Positions 28,584 through 38,275 of a stretch of 64,000 nt of DNA are shown here, in pieces. The stretch comes from Rhodobiaceae bacterium (GTDB lineage Bacteria > Pseudomonadota > Alphaproteobacteria > RS24). Where the stretch lies: contig PBLK01000007.1 in the NCBI GenBank assembly GCA_002721725.1, positions 1 through 64,000 of the forward strand, in the 5' to 3' direction. How positions within the stretch are numbered: position 1 is the first letter of the stretch; the number at the start of each line of letters is the position of its first letter. The notes beneath the pieces are model-generated. The model worked only from the letters and a program-made list of their open reading frames with translations, was not told where the DNA came from and made no database searches. Made by a program: the position numbers and the translations under genes.

Positions 28584-30223
28584 TGATTGAGACGGTTGAT
28601 TTTATTATTGTCGGCGCCGGCAGCGCCGGCTGTGTGCTGGCGGCGCGATTGAGCGAAGATGAAAATGCTTCGGTTATGCTTTTGGAAGCCGGTGGCAAAG
28701 ATAAAAACGTGTTCATTCACATGCCAGCAGGATATTCGCAGCTCGTACCGGAGCGAAATGATCAAAATTATGGTTTTGAAACCGAGGCCGAGCCCAATCT
28801 CGGCGGGCGGCAAATGTATTGGCCGCGCGGGCGCGGCTGGGGCGGCTCATCGTCGATCAATGCAATGGTTTATATTCGCGGCAATGCTTACGACTACGAC
28901 CATTGGAGCCAGCTTGGCAATCAGGGTTGGTCGTATGAGAGCGTCTTGCCATATTTCAAACGGGCCGAAGACTTTTCAGGCGAAGGTGATGATGAATATC
29001 ATGGCACGGGCGGCCCGCTAAGCGTGCAGAAATCCAGTCGCGAAAATGATGAATTGCTCGATGTGTTTGTCGAAGCCGGCCAGCAAGCGGGCATTCCTTT
29101 CACCAGAGATTTCAACGGCAAAAGCCAAGAGGGTGTGTCGCGCTATGAGCATACTATACGCGGCTCCAAGCGGTGTAGCGCCGCGCGCGGTTATTTGCAT
29201 CCGGCGCTCGGCCGCAAAAACCTCCAAACGGAGACCGATGTAACGGTTGACCGCGTTGAATTTGATGGCAAAAAGGCGGTCGGTGTCAGTTTCAGAAAAA
29301 AAGGTAAAAGGTTCACCGTGCGCGCTAATAAAGAGGTTATTTTGTCAGCCGGTGCGCTCAATTCGCCGCAAATTTTGCTGCGCAGTGGTGTCGGCCCGGC
29401 CGACGAAATCAGGCCGCATGGGTTGGAGATGGTGCATGAACTGGCCGGTGTTGGACAAAACCTGCAAGACCATCTCGGCGTTGTCAGCCAGTTTGAATGC
29501 ACCCAGCCTGTGACCTTGCACCGTTCTGCTGTTTGGTGGCGCACCCAATTGGCCGGAATTCAGTATTTGTTTTTTGGCAAGGGTGATGCTTCTTTCCCGC
29601 CGACAGCGGCAGGCGCATTTTTCAAATCGAGCGCTGAAAAGGCAGTTTGCGATATGCAAATCCACTATGTTTCGGTTGCCGTGCCTGACGTGCATGGCCG
29701 TGCCGATATTCCGACCTCGCACGGCTTTTCGTCGATCGTTTATGGTTGTCGACCCGAAAGTCGCGGCTATTTGACCTTAAAAACGGCAAGCCCTGACGAT
29801 CCACCGGCGATTTATCCGAATTATCTCTCTGCCGAGCAAGATATTGTTGATATTCGTAATGGCTATCGCATCACCCGTGATATTTTTATGCAAAAAGCCT
29901 TTGACCCTTATCGCGGCGCGCAGATGAAGCCTTCACCTGACGTTAATGTCGATAATGATGACGAGTTGGATGCATGGATACGCGCAACGGGTGAAACACT
30001 TTATCACCCTGTCGGCACCTGCAAAATGGGCAGCGACGATCTGGCAGTGACCAATGAGCATGGCCAAGTGCACGGGCTTGAAGGCTTGCGTGTTGTCGAT
30101 GCCTCGCTAATGCCGACGCTGATAAGTGGTAATACCAATGCGCCGACCATTATGATGGCCGAGAAAATTTCCGACCATATTCGCGGTAAGAGCTTCCTGC
30201 CGGCGCAGCAAGTGAGCTCATAA
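28583..30223 (+). CDS. GMC-family FAD-dependent oxidoreductase (choline/alcohol dehydrogenase-like)
   Basis: 546 residues. FAD-binding GAGSAGC (11-17), GMC signature 1 in WPRGRGWGGSSSINAMVYIRG, signature 2 in SAGALNSPQILLRSGVG, and the catalytic His pair region with H475 in YHPVGTCKMG and N in SGNTNAPTIMMAEK. The family oxidises primary alcohols (choline, alkanols, polyethylene glycol). Substrate not determined; no betaine aldehyde dehydrogenase is adjacent, which argues against a betaine pathway here. Next gene starts right at its stop codon. Confidence 0.92.
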   Translation: MIETVDFIIVGAGSAGCVLAARLSEDENASVMLLEAGGKDKNVFIHMPAGYSQLVPERNDQNYGFETEAEPNLGGRQMYWPRGRGWGGSSSINAMVYIRGNAYDYDHWSQLGNQGWSYESVLPYFKRAEDFSGEGDDEYHGTGGPLSVQKSSRENDELLDVFVEAGQQAGIPFTRDFNGKSQEGVSRYEHTIRGSKRCSAARGYLHPALGRKNLQTETDVTVDRVEFDGKKAVGVSFRKKGKRFTVRANKEVILSAGALNSPQILLRSGVGPADEIRPHGLEMVHELAGVGQNLQDHLGVVSQFECTQPVTLHRSAVWWRTQLAGIQYLFFGKGDASFPPTAAGAFFKSSAEKAVCDMQIHYVSVAVPDVHGRADIPTSHGFSSIVYGCRPESRGYLTLKTASPDDPPAIYPNYLSAEQDIVDIRNGYRITRDIFMQKAFDPYRGAQMKPSPDVNVDNDDELDAWIRATGETLYHPVGTCKMGSDDLAVTNEHGQVHGLEGLRVVDASLMPTLISGNTNAPTIMMAEKISDHIRGKSFLPAQQVSS

Positions 30224-30829
30224 ATGGCCAAATTCGAATTTTTCTTCGATATTTCCTCGCCCTGGACCTATCTTGCTTTTTCCCGGGTGGAAGAGGTGGC
30301 CGATCGGTGCGGCGTCGATATTGATTTCAAGCCGATATTGGTCGGCGGCGTGTTCAATGCGGTGAATGAAACCGTTTATGAGGCGCGTGCTAATCCTCAT
30401 CCGGTGAAAGGGCGTTATTACGTTAAGGATATGCGCGATTGGGCCAAATTTTGCAATGTCGAAATAGGCCAGCCGCCGGTATTTCCGCTGCCCGCCGCGG
30501 GCATTATGCGGGTTGCGCTATTGGCGCAAGATGAGGGCAAGCTGGTGGCATTTTCCAAAGCGGCTTTCCACGCCTATTGGGGTGAATTGAAAGACATCAG
30601 CCAACCGGATGAAATAACTGCTCTTTGCGAAACTGTGGGCATGGAGGGTGCTGCCGTTTTGGCAGCCATGCAAACCGATGACGTGAAAGCGCGGCTGCGC
30701 GATAACACGCAAGAGCTTATCGAGCGCGGCGGTTTTGGCTCGCCGACAATGTTTGTCAATGAAACCGATATGTATTTCGGCAATGACCGTTTTGAATTGG
30801 TCGAAGCGGCCTTGAAAGCAGCAGGTTAG
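30224..30829 (+). CDS. 2-hydroxychromene-2-carboxylate isomerase / DsbA-superfamily (GST kappa-like)
   Basis: 201 residues with a thioredoxin fold carrying an inserted helical domain. FFFDISSPWTYLA (S12 as the glutathione-contacting serine) and GSPTMFVNETDMYFGNDR near the C-terminus match the HCCA isomerase family. These enzymes isomerise ring-opened aromatic intermediates with glutathione. The ATG directly abuts the TAA of the GMC oxidoreductase, so it belongs to the same operon. Confidence 0.9.
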   Translation: MAKFEFFFDISSPWTYLAFSRVEEVADRCGVDIDFKPILVGGVFNAVNETVYEARANPHPVKGRYYVKDMRDWAKFCNVEIGQPPVFPLPAAGIMRVALLAQDEGKLVAFSKAAFHAYWGELKDISQPDEITALCETVGMEGAAVLAAMQTDDVKARLRDNTQELIERGGFGSPTMFVNETDMYFGNDRFELVEAALKAAG

Positions 30830-30842
30830 GGCGGCAGGCTAG

Positions 30843-31625
30843 GTGAAAAAACTAGAACAGAGCGAAAATCAGCCCATATTGCGCGCCCCGCCCGTGGTAC
30901 TGATTTTGCTCGCTTTCATGCTGGGCTTTCATCTCTTGTCCGTATTTGGCGGCGCGGCTTTGCGCGTTGAATTGATTGTCGCACTGGGACTGTTTCCGGC
31001 GCGATTTTTTGCCGAAGGTTTGGGTGGCTTGCCCGGCGGCTGGGTTCAGGGTGTGGTCAATCTTTTCAGCCACTCCTTGTTGCACGGCAGTTGGACCCAT
31101 TTGATTTTGAACGGCGTTTGGTTGCTGGCTTTCGGCTCGCCGGTAGCCAAACGGCTGGGCCCGCGGAAATTCATGTTTCTGTTTATGGTCTGCGTTATGT
31201 TTGGAGGCTTCTGGCAGATTTTCGTTGCTGATGTGAGCGGCTATCTCGTTCCGATTATCGGCGCTTCGGGCGGCGTTGCTGGTTTGATGGGCGCAGCCTC
31301 GCGCTTTGCCTTTTCCGATGTAAGTTGGCTTGACCCCAATGCCCAACAGCTGGGGCGGCGACTGCTGCGCTTGAGTGACGTGCCGCGCCGCCGACCGGTT
31401 ATGCTGTTTATCGCCATTTGGCTAATTATGAATCTGACCTTCGGCCTGCTTGGCCCCTATGGCATGGCCGACCCAGGTGGGTCGGCGGTCAATATTGCTT
31501 GGTTAGCCCATTTGGGTGGCTTTTTGGCCGGTATTTTGCTTATCGGCCTATTGGAAAAGCCGCCGCTTTCTGCCTCTGGCGGGCCCGGCCATGTTGATTA
31601 TGGCGACTGGAAAAACCGCAAGTAA
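30843..31625 (+). CDS. Rhomboid-family intramembrane serine protease
   Basis: 260 residues with about six membrane helices. Catalytic S142 in GASGGVAG and H223 in AHLGGF, and the HLILNGVWL helix carrying the oxyanion Asn (N90). Cleaves membrane proteins within or near their transmembrane segments; substrate unknown. The start is GTG, 13 bases after the HCCA isomerase stop; the ribosome site is weak (GGCAGGCTAG). Confidence 0.92.
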   Translation: MKKLEQSENQPILRAPPVVLILLAFMLGFHLLSVFGGAALRVELIVALGLFPARFFAEGLGGLPGGWVQGVVNLFSHSLLHGSWTHLILNGVWLLAFGSPVAKRLGPRKFMFLFMVCVMFGGFWQIFVADVSGYLVPIIGASGGVAGLMGAASRFAFSDVSWLDPNAQQLGRRLLRLSDVPRRRPVMLFIAIWLIMNLTFGLLGPYGMADPGGSAVNIAWLAHLGGFLAGILLIGLLEKPPLSASGGPGHVDYGDWKNRK

Positions 31626-31695
31626 CCAACATCTTTAGCGCGTAACTTGCAAACTGCGTCATTCTGCCGCATTCTATATGCGAAAGGACGGGGCA

Positions 31696-32127
31696 ATGAC
31701 AATTCAAGCCATTTTGAAAAATAAAGGCGCCGAGGTTGTCGCTATAGACGCCGCGCATCAAGTCGCCGAAGCCGTGCGCACTATGGATAAACGGCAAATC
31801 GGAGCACTGGTGGTCACGGGGCAGGGTGAAGATTGCTCTGGCATTTTCACCGAGCGCGACGTGATGCGCGCGCTGGCCCGCAATGGCACGCACATTTTGG
31901 AAGATTCGGTGGGTAAATATATGACCGATCGACCGCAAAGCATTTTGCCCAAGACATCAGTTGAAGAGGCCATGGAAATCATGACCGAGCTTCGTTTCCG
32001 CCATTTGCCGGTGATTTCTGGCAACACGCTTTGCGGCATTGTTTCCATCGGCGATTTAGTAAATTACCGCATCCATCAAAGCGAAAGGGAAGCCAGCGCG
32101 CTGAAGGAATATATTGCGACGGGGTGA
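31696..32127 (+). CDS. CBS-domain pair protein
   Basis: 143 residues made almost wholly of two CBS motifs, which bind adenosyl nucleotides and usually sense energy state. Seen: IFTERDVMRALARNGTHILEDSV and MTDRPQSILPKTSVEEAMEIMTELRFRHLPVI. AAAGGACGG precedes the ATG at 31696; the upstream in-frame ATG at 31678 is less suited. Stand-alone; partner unknown. Convergent with hisI. Confidence 0.88.
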   Translation: MTIQAILKNKGAEVVAIDAAHQVAEAVRTMDKRQIGALVVTGQGEDCSGIFTERDVMRALARNGTHILEDSVGKYMTDRPQSILPKTSVEEAMEIMTELRFRHLPVISGNTLCGIVSIGDLVNYRIHQSEREASALKEYIATG

Positions 32128-32132
32128 ACAGA

Positions 32133-32609
32133 CTAGAGCTTGGTCGGATTAGGCGCGTCGCCATAAACGTCGAGTGGGTCAAAGATTTTTTTGTCCTCTT
32201 CATAGGCCAGTTCGACCGGCGTATCGGGCAGGTCACCCGTGGGCAAAGAGCGATAAAAGCATGACCGATAGCCGACATGGCAGCTCGCACCATTGCCCCC
32301 GACATTGACGCGCAGCCACACACAATCTTGGTCATCATCAATTCGCATTTCGGCAATTTCTTGCACCAAACCGCTGGTTGCGCCCTTGTGCCAAATCGCT
32401 TGCCGCGAGCGCGACCAGTAATGCGCCTCGCCGCTGGCAATAGTTTTTTTCAGAGCTACTTCATTCATATAGCCGTGCATAAGCAATTCACCGCTGGTAA
32501 AATCAGTGGTGACAACGGGAATAAGGCCATTAGCGTCGAATTTCGGCGCCAGCACATGGCCTTCTTCAACCTGTTTTACGGTTTCGCGCGCTGCAAAAGG
32601 ACCTGACAT
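32133..32609 (-). CDS. hisI: Phosphoribosyl-AMP cyclohydrolase
   Basis: Third step of histidine synthesis, opening the purine ring of phosphoribosyl-AMP. 158 residues, longer than the usual 130 or so because of a C-terminal acidic tail (YEEDKKIFDPLDVYGD). Zinc and metal residues are visible: C96 (QDCVW), C110 (ASCHVG), C117 (RSCFYR) and the D91-D95 acidic cluster. No HisE domain is fused. It lies 35 bases after folE on the same strand, with a hairpin over its ribosome site. Confidence 0.95.
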   Translation of the reverse strand: MSGPFAARETVKQVEEGHVLAPKFDANGLIPVVTTDFTSGELLMHGYMNEVALKKTIASGEAHYWSRSRQAIWHKGATSGLVQEIAEMRIDDDQDCVWLRVNVGGNGASCHVGYRSCFYRSLPTGDLPDTPVELAYEEDKKIFDPLDVYGDAPNPTKL

Positions 32610-32615
32610 AGATAA

Positions 32616-32635
32616 ACCCTCTCAATGTTGAGGGT
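32616..32635 (-). promoter_or_regulatory. Hairpin covering the hisI ribosome-binding site
   Basis: On the minus strand ACCCTC and GAGGGT pair around an 8-base loop; the GAGAGGG ribosome site lies in the downstream arm, seven bases before the hisI ATG. A hairpin here would hide the site, so hisI translation might depend on folE translation or on a factor. No T run follows, so it is not a terminator. Confidence 0.4.
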
Positions 32636-32644
32636 CTTATAGAC

Positions 32645-33271
32645 CTAGCTGTTAATCATGGCAAGGAAGCGTGCTTCCATTTTCGGGTCTTCGGCAAACA
32701 CACCAGTAAATTGCGTTGTGATGGTTGCCACATCTGGCTTTCTAATGCCACGTGTTGTCATGCATTGGTGCTTGGCATCGACCAAAATGGCAATACCGGC
32801 TGGTTCCATAACGCGCTGAATGCAATCGACGATTTGCGCCGTCATAGTTTCCTGCGTTTGCAGGCGTTTGGCGAAAATCTCAATAACCCGTGCCAATTTT
32901 GAAATGCCGACAACTTTGTCGACCGGCATATAGGCGATGTGCACCTTGCCCAGGATCGCCACCATATGGTGCTCGCAATGGCTTTCCAATGAAATGTCAC
33001 GAAGCATGACCATGTCGTCATAGCCTTCGACATCCTCAAAAGTGCGTCCCAAAACTTCTTCCGGATCTTCGTCATACCCGGCAAAAAATTCCTGATAGGC
33101 TTTGACCACACGCTTTGGCGTGTCGATCAGTCCTTCGCGGTCCGGATTGTCCCCGGCCCAAGAAATAAGCGTGCGAACCGCTGCTTCAGCTTCCTCACGT
33201 GAAGGTTTTTCCACTTTTACGTCCCGTTCCCTAACCACCGGCGTTTTACTGCCGTCAACTCTTGCGTCCAT
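32645..33271 (-). CDS. folE: GTP cyclohydrolase I
   Basis: Converts GTP to dihydroneopterin triphosphate at the start of folate synthesis. 208 residues. Zinc ligands C99 and H102 (SHCEHH) and C170 (HQCMTTRG) are present, and also VGISKLARV and the [12 protein letters not shown] segment. GAGG lies six bases before the ATG. The folE-hisI order is common in alphaproteobacteria; both enzymes open purine rings of a nucleotide. Confidence 0.96.
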   Translation of the reverse strand: MDARVDGSKTPVVRERDVKVEKPSREEAEAAVRTLISWAGDNPDREGLIDTPKRVVKAYQEFFAGYDEDPEEVLGRTFEDVEGYDDMVMLRDISLESHCEHHMVAILGKVHIAYMPVDKVVGISKLARVIEIFAKRLQTQETMTAQIVDCIQRVMEPAGIAILVDAKHQCMTTRGIRKPDVATITTQFTGVFAEDPKMEARFLAMINS

Positions 33272-33614
33272 TTTAGCCTCACCCTACGGGGAATACGCCC
33301 CGGTATTCGTCAGGCACGCTGAATGCCCAATAAATTCATGGCCCCAGCAGTCATGGCCTTATGCCATGATACGATGGATACGCCGCCACATAAAAAACGC
33401 ACAAGGATTTGCATTGATGCAAACACGCTTTTGCTAATTCCTCAGAATTTTCAAAGCGGCAAATGTTACCTCGCGCGACAGGGCCAGTTAACATCCGGTC
33501 GCAGCCACATGTTCTACGATACTGATATTAGGCCAGATTGAAAAAATTACCAGTTAAACTGAGAATTCCGCAAAAGCGCTTGCTGGCTTTGGGGCACGGC
33601 AGTATTGTGCGCGC
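33272..33614. other. 343-bp intergenic region between divergent folE and cysS
   Basis: No gene is supported. It should hold promoters for both flanking genes, but I see no convincing -35/-10 pair. An imperfect inverted repeat GAATAC/GTATTC (33291-33308) lies in the folE leader, with GGGG and CCCC around and inside it. An open stretch at 33323-33541 (72 codons) lacks a ribosome site and protein-like character. No riboswitch pattern recognised. Confidence 0.5.
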
Positions 33615-34976
33615 ATGAACAGCCAACTGGTTTTATACAATAGCCAATCGCGGCAGAAAGAGGTTTTTGTGCCGCAAAACCCTGCCCGACTGACGATTTA
33701 TGTATGCGGGCCAACGGTTTATGGCGCCTGCCATATCGGCAATTTTCGCCCCGCTGTGGTGTTTGATGTGTTGGTGCGGCTGTTGCGCACGCTTTACCCG
33801 CAAGTGGTCTATGCGCGCAATATTACCGATATTGACGATAAAATTAATGCAAAAGCAGCCGAAGAGGGCGTTGATATTGCTGATATTTCCGCTCGTTTTC
33901 ACAAGAAATATCTCGAAGATGTTGCCCAGATCGGCGTTTTGCCTCCCGATATTGAGCCTTTCGCCACCGGCCATATGGGTGAGATGCAGGCTATGATTGG
34001 CGGTCTGATTGCCAGCAATCATGCTTATGAGGCAGAAGGCCATGTGCTGTTTGACGTGACGCAAGATGGAGAATACGGCGGCCTGTCGGGGCGCTCGCAA
34101 GAGGATATGCTAGCCGGTGCGCGCGTTGAAGTGGCGCCCTATAAGAAAAATCCCGCCGATTTTGTGTTGTGGAAGCCGTCAACCCACGCGCAGCCGGGCT
34201 GGGACAGCGTCTGGGGGCGCGGCCGCCCGGGCTGGCATATTGAATGCTCGGCGATGATTAAAAAACATCTCGGTGAAACCATTGATATTCATGGCGGCGG
34301 GGCGGATTTGCAATTTCCCCATCATGAAAATGAGGCGGCGCAAAGCCGCTGCGCCCATGCCGCTCCGCTTGCGCGCTATTGGCTGCATAATGGCATGCTG
34401 AATATTGGCGGTGAGAAAATGTCGAAATCGCTCGGCAATATAATCGTGATGGATGATTTGCTGGCGCAAGCACCGGGTGAAGCGGTTCGGCTGGCTCTGC
34501 TGCAAGGACAATATCGCCAAAGGCTTGATTTCACGCCCGATTTGCTGACGCAATCGACGAAAAATCTCAACCGCTTATATGGGGCATTGCGCGATGCAGC
34601 GTCTATTGAGCCGGCGGAGATGGACGCGCCTGAAGGTTTCATGGCTGCGTTATGCGATGATTTGAACACGCCGAAAGCTTTGGCCGAATTGTTTGCGCTG
34701 GCAAAGCGCGCTGATACGCCTGAAGGCAAAGGCGCATTGCTGGCAGCAGGCAGGCTGATGGGCCTACTCGAGAAAAGCCCGGAAGCGTGGTTTGCCGCGC
34801 AAACCGATGATGCCGATATTGATGAGGCGGCGGTGGAAGCGCTGATTGCCGAGCGTGCGCAAGCGCGGGCCGATAAGGATTACGCGGCGGCCGATGCGGC
34901 GCGTGACAAGCTGACCGCCATGGGCGTTGCGATTGAAGATACGGTCGACGGACCGATTTGGAAGCCCGCAAAATGA
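33615..34976 (+). CDS. cysS: Cysteinyl-tRNA synthetase
   Basis: Charges tRNA-Cys. 453 residues. Zinc residue C31 in YVCGPTVYG, class I motif HIGN (40-43), WHIECSAM and HGGGADLQFPHHENE zinc ligands, and the KMSKS loop at residues 268-272. The C-terminal anticodon-binding region is normal. No good ribosome site precedes the ATG at 33615. The next gene begins 10 bases after its stop. Confidence 0.97.
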   Translation: MNSQLVLYNSQSRQKEVFVPQNPARLTIYVCGPTVYGACHIGNFRPAVVFDVLVRLLRTLYPQVVYARNITDIDDKINAKAAEEGVDIADISARFHKKYLEDVAQIGVLPPDIEPFATGHMGEMQAMIGGLIASNHAYEAEGHVLFDVTQDGEYGGLSGRSQEDMLAGARVEVAPYKKNPADFVLWKPSTHAQPGWDSVWGRGRPGWHIECSAMIKKHLGETIDIHGGGADLQFPHHENEAAQSRCAHAAPLARYWLHNGMLNIGGEKMSKSLGNIIVMDDLLAQAPGEAVRLALLQGQYRQRLDFTPDLLTQSTKNLNRLYGALRDAASIEPAEMDAPEGFMAALCDDLNTPKALAELFALAKRADTPEGKGALLAAGRLMGLLEKSPEAWFAAQTDDADIDEAAVEALIAERAQARADKDYAAADAARDKLTAMGVAIEDTVDGPIWKPAK

Positions 34977-34986
34977 TGCCAAAACC

Positions 34987-35427
34987 ATGATGAATGAACT
35001 ATATAATCAGCGCATTTTGAAACTGGCGGCGGAAATTCCGCATATCGGCACGCTCGATGCGCCGCAAGCGGCAGCTGACGCGCAATCGCGGCTCTGCGGT
35101 TCCAAAGTTCATGTCGAGTTGAGCTTGGCTGACGATGGCACGGGCAATGTGGTGGTTGCCGCTTTCGCGCATGAGGTCGAAGCCTGCGCGCTGGGGCAGG
35201 CCTCCAGCTCGGTCATGGCACGCGAGATTATCGGGTCCAGTCCGAAAGAATTGCGCCAAGTCGGCGCGACCATGCGCGCCATGCTGAAAGAAGAAGGCGC
35301 GCCGCCGACCGGACGCTGGGCCGACCTCGAAGTGTTGGAACCGGTGCGCGACTATAAAAACCGCCATGCCTCAACCTTGCTGACGTTCGACGCGGTGGAA
35401 GACTGTTTGCAGCAATTGGGGATTTAA
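34987..35427 (+). CDS. Iron-sulfur cluster assembly scaffold-like protein (NifU N-terminal/IscU-related)
   Basis: 146-residue relative of the IscU/NifU N-terminal fold. It keeps a first cysteine in RLCGSKV and a second in EACALGQASSSVMA (the IscU-type CALGQAS motif), but the third scaffold cysteine is replaced: the aligned site reads NRHAST. A later cysteine occurs in EDCLQQ. Loss of one ligand suggests a modified or non-canonical cluster carrier. Start chosen at ATG 34987, 10 bases after cysS; the open frame extends upstream into cysS without support. It converges with the DUF1905 gene, their stops overlapping by four bases. Confidence 0.82.
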   Translation: MMNELYNQRILKLAAEIPHIGTLDAPQAAADAQSRLCGSKVHVELSLADDGTGNVVVAAFAHEVEACALGQASSSVMAREIIGSSPKELRQVGATMRAMLKEEGAPPTGRWADLEVLEPVRDYKNRHASTLLTFDAVEDCLQQLGI

Positions 35428-35732
35428 AGCCCCAGCACCGTCACTTTTACTCTCTTGGCTTTACCGACTTCCACGCCCTCGGCGTCGCGAATGGCTTTTT
35501 TGATGGGCAAGAGATAGCTCTTGCGTTCTTTCGACGGAAACATAGATGTTTGCCATTCGCTGCTGCCGATGCGCGCATTCACTTTCAGCGATTTGAAGCC
35601 GCGCCGCACATGTTTGGTGAAATGCTGGGCATGGTCGCTCATATCTTGCGGCATGGTGATGAACCACCAGTCGGTCTTTTTACCCGACCAGAGCCACACC
35701 TCGCCCTCAAACTCATATTCCAGCGTGTCCAT
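35424..35732 (-). CDS. DUF1905 domain protein
   Basis: 102 residues. Seen: LEYEFEGEVWLWSGKKTDWWFITMP, then a basic beta-rich region and VGKAKRVKVTVLGL at the C-terminus, matching the small beta-barrel DUF1905 family. Function not known. ATG at 35732 has GGGG upstream; an upstream open stretch would overlap yidD on the other strand. Confidence 0.85.
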   Translation of the reverse strand: MDTLEYEFEGEVWLWSGKKTDWWFITMPQDMSDHAQHFTKHVRRGFKSLKVNARIGSSEWQTSMFPSKERKSYLLPIKKAIRDAEGVEVGKAKRVKVTVLGL

Positions 35733-35771
35733 TTTTACCCCTATACGTGATATTTTGTTACTATAAGCGCC

Positions 35772-36074
35772 ATGATGGGGCGTGTCTTTGAATTCTTGGT
35801 TTTGGTGCCGGTGCATGTTTACCGACTGTTTATCTCGCCCGTGATAGGGTCACGTTGTCGCTTTCAACCGACATGTTCTGAATATGCGGTGGCAGCGGTG
35901 CGCGAGCACGGTGCTTGGGCCGGTTTGTGGCTCAGCTTGAGGCGCTTGTCGCAGTGCCACCCGATTGAAGCGCTAGGGGCGGGGCATGGTTTTGACCCCG
36001 TGCCTGTTGAGATTTCGCGCGCAGCTTGGTATGCACCTTGGAAGATAAAAGCCAGAGACGATCCTGACAGATGA
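35772..36074 (+). CDS. yidD: Membrane protein insertion efficiency factor YidD
   Basis: 100 residues with the family signature [14 protein letters not shown] and [17 protein letters not shown]; the N-terminal amphipathic helix ([18 protein letters not shown]) is membrane-associated. It assists YidC-mediated insertion. Unlike the usual rpmH-rnpA-yidD-yidC setting, it sits before thrS; its TGA overlaps the thrS ATG (ATGA). The scaffold-like gene, yidD and thrS arrangement is seen in other alphaproteobacteria. Confidence 0.95.
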   Translation: MMGRVFEFLVLVPVHVYRLFISPVIGSRCRFQPTCSEYAVAAVREHGAWAGLWLSLRRLSQCHPIEALGAGHGFDPVPVEISRAAWYAPWKIKARDDPDR

Positions 36075-38032
36075 TTACACTGACCTTACCCGATGGCTCG
36101 ACCCGCCAATTTGACGGCCCGATTGACGGGCTTGCTTTCGCCGAAAGCATTTCCAAATCGCTGGCCAAAAAGGCTTTGGCGTGGAAAGTCGATGGCGAGG
36201 TGATTGACTTGGCGCGCCGCGTTGAGGTCGATGCCGAAGTGGCGGTGATTACTGCCGCCGATGAAGACGGCATCGATTTGATGCGCCATGACTGCGCGCA
36301 TGTTTTGGCCGAAGCTGTGCAGGAGCTTTTCCCCGGCACGCAAGTGACCATCGGACCGGTGATTGAAAAAGGCTTTTATTATGATTTCGCGCGCGAAACG
36401 CCGTTCAGCCTTGACGACCTTGAGGCGATTGAAAAGCGCATGAAGGAAATCGTCGACCGCGATGAAGAGATTGTCCGCGAAGAATGGGAGCGCGATGAAG
36501 CGGTGGAGCATTTCCGCGAGATTGGCGAGGAATATAAGGCGGAGATTATTGCCGCCATACCGGCCGACCAGGCGATTACGGTTTACCGTCAGGGTGCTTG
36601 GAAAGATTTGTGCCGTGGCCCGCATTTGCCGTCTACCGGCAAGCTAGGCAAAGCCTTCAAGCTGACCAAGCTGGCCGGTGCCTATTGGCGCGGCGACAGT
36701 GATAATGAAATGTTGCAGCGCATTTACGGCACGTGCTGGGGCAATGAAAAAGATTTGAAAGCTTACTTGCACATGGTCGAGGAAGCAGAAAAGCGCGACC
36801 ACCGTAAGTTGGGCCGCGAAATGGATTTGTTCCATTTGCAGGAAGAGGCGCAAGGCAGTGTTTTCTGGCACGCCAAAGGCTACATAATTTGGCAGCAGCT
36901 TGAGCAATATATTCGCCGCCGCCTGACAGCGCATCATTATGAAGAAGTGAAGACGCCGCAGCTTTTGGATAAGCGCTTTTGGGAGCAATCGGGCCATTGG
37001 GATAAGTTTCGCGAAAGCATGTTTGTCGTGCCCGATGAAGTGCCGTCAATCGAAGAAGGTGCGGCGGTGATTTCCGCCGATGCCGATTTGATGGCAATTA
37101 AGCCGATGAATTGTCCGGCGCATGTGCAAATTTTCAAACAGGGCATTAAATCTTATCGCGACTTGCCCATTCGTATGGCCGAGTTTGGTTGTTGCCATCG
37201 TAATGAGGCGCATGGCGCCTTGCATGGGCTGATGCGGGTGCGGCAAATGACACAAGATGATGCGCATATTTTCTGCCGCGAAGACCAAATCATCTCAGAG
37301 GCAGTCGATTTTTGCGGATTGGTGACGCAGGTTTATACCGATCTCGGTTTTGAAGATGTCTCGGTCAAGTTGGCGCTGCGACCTGATATGCGCGCCGGTG
37401 ACGATGATGTTTGGGACCGCGCCGAGCAGGGCTTGCGCGATGCGCTGACCGAAGTCGGACTTGAGTGGGAAGAATTGCCCAACGAAGGCGCGTTTTACGG
37501 CCCGAAAATTGAATATCATTTGCGCGACGCGATCGGCCGCACCTGGCAATGCGGCACGCTCCAACTCGACTTTGTGCTACCCGAGCGGCTTGATGCCGCC
37601 TATATCGGCGAAGACGGCAATAAGCATCGTCCGGTTATGTTGCACCGCGCGGTTTTGGGCACGCTCGAGCGCTTTATCGGCATTATGCTGGAGAGCTATG
37701 CCGGTAAAATGCCGCTTTGGCTCGCGCCGGAACAAGTAGTGGTATGCTCCATTACCTCAGATACCGATGATTATGCGCATCAGGTCGTTGCCGCCTTGCA
37801 AGCGCAAGGCCTGCGCGCGCGTGCCGATATCCGTAACGAAAAGATTAATTACAAAGTGCGCGAACATTCAGTCGCCAAAGTGCCGGTGATTTTGGCAGTC
37901 GGCATGCGCGAGGCGGATGAGGGCACAGTGTCCATGCGCCGCCTTGGTTCAAAAGAGCAAAGCGTGACGGGTCTGGATGAGGCGGTAGAGGCATTGGCGG
38001 CAGAGGCGACGCCGCCCGATTTGCGTATTTAG
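36071..38032 (+). CDS. thrS: Threonyl-tRNA synthetase
   Basis: Charges tRNA-Thr and edits Ser-tRNA-Thr. 653 residues. N-terminal TGS domain ([20 protein letters not shown]), second additional editing domain with [19 protein letters not shown], catalytic core with zinc cysteine C348 (MNCPAHV) and [20 protein letters not shown], and the anticodon domain from [11 protein letters not shown]. Translation is coupled to yidD. No terminator is obvious after it. Confidence 0.98.
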   Translation: MITLTLPDGSTRQFDGPIDGLAFAESISKSLAKKALAWKVDGEVIDLARRVEVDAEVAVITAADEDGIDLMRHDCAHVLAEAVQELFPGTQVTIGPVIEKGFYYDFARETPFSLDDLEAIEKRMKEIVDRDEEIVREEWERDEAVEHFREIGEEYKAEIIAAIPADQAITVYRQGAWKDLCRGPHLPSTGKLGKAFKLTKLAGAYWRGDSDNEMLQRIYGTCWGNEKDLKAYLHMVEEAEKRDHRKLGREMDLFHLQEEAQGSVFWHAKGYIIWQQLEQYIRRRLTAHHYEEVKTPQLLDKRFWEQSGHWDKFRESMFVVPDEVPSIEEGAAVISADADLMAIKPMNCPAHVQIFKQGIKSYRDLPIRMAEFGCCHRNEAHGALHGLMRVRQMTQDDAHIFCREDQIISEAVDFCGLVTQVYTDLGFEDVSVKLALRPDMRAGDDDVWDRAEQGLRDALTEVGLEWEELPNEGAFYGPKIEYHLRDAIGRTWQCGTLQLDFVLPERLDAAYIGEDGNKHRPVMLHRAVLGTLERFIGIMLESYAGKMPLWLAPEQVVVCSITSDTDDYAHQVVAALQAQGLRARADIRNEKINYKVREHSVAKVPVILAVGMREADEGTVSMRRLGSKEQSVTGLDEAVEALAAEATPPDLRI

Positions 38033-38058
38033 AACTGTCACTCGATTTTCGGCACAGC

Positions 38059-38256
38059 TTAATCATTTTTCTGAACACCGGCATTGCCGAGTAGGGCGCG
38101 GCTCTTCCCATCTTTCAATCGAAATTTCAATGAGCGCCCTGTTGGTGACCATTCGGCGTAATAGCTATCGGTGAGTGCGGCATAGGGTGAGCTATGATCA
38201 ACATAGTTCAACGCTATTTGACTTTGATGGGGCGCAGTTATATGGCAGGTAACGCC
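38059..38256 (-). other. Possible small or decayed coding segment
   Basis: On the minus strand a 65-codon stretch runs from just after a stop at 38257-38259 to TAA at 38059-38061. Its composition looks protein-like (translation contains SSPYAALTDSYYAEWSP and GRSLKFRLKDGKSRALLGN), but it has no ATG or GTG, only TTG codons, and no ribosome site. It may be the remains of a gene or chance. No family recognised. Confidence 0.3.
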
Positions 38257-38275
38257 TTAAGGAGAATAACACAGC

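Noticed and set aside
33323-33541. 72-codon open frame in the folE-cysS gap
   Set aside because: No ribosome site, atypical composition and no recognisable protein features.
33272-33614. Riboswitch or T-box before folE or cysS
   Set aside because: No conserved riboswitch pattern is recognisable, and T-boxes are not expected in this group.
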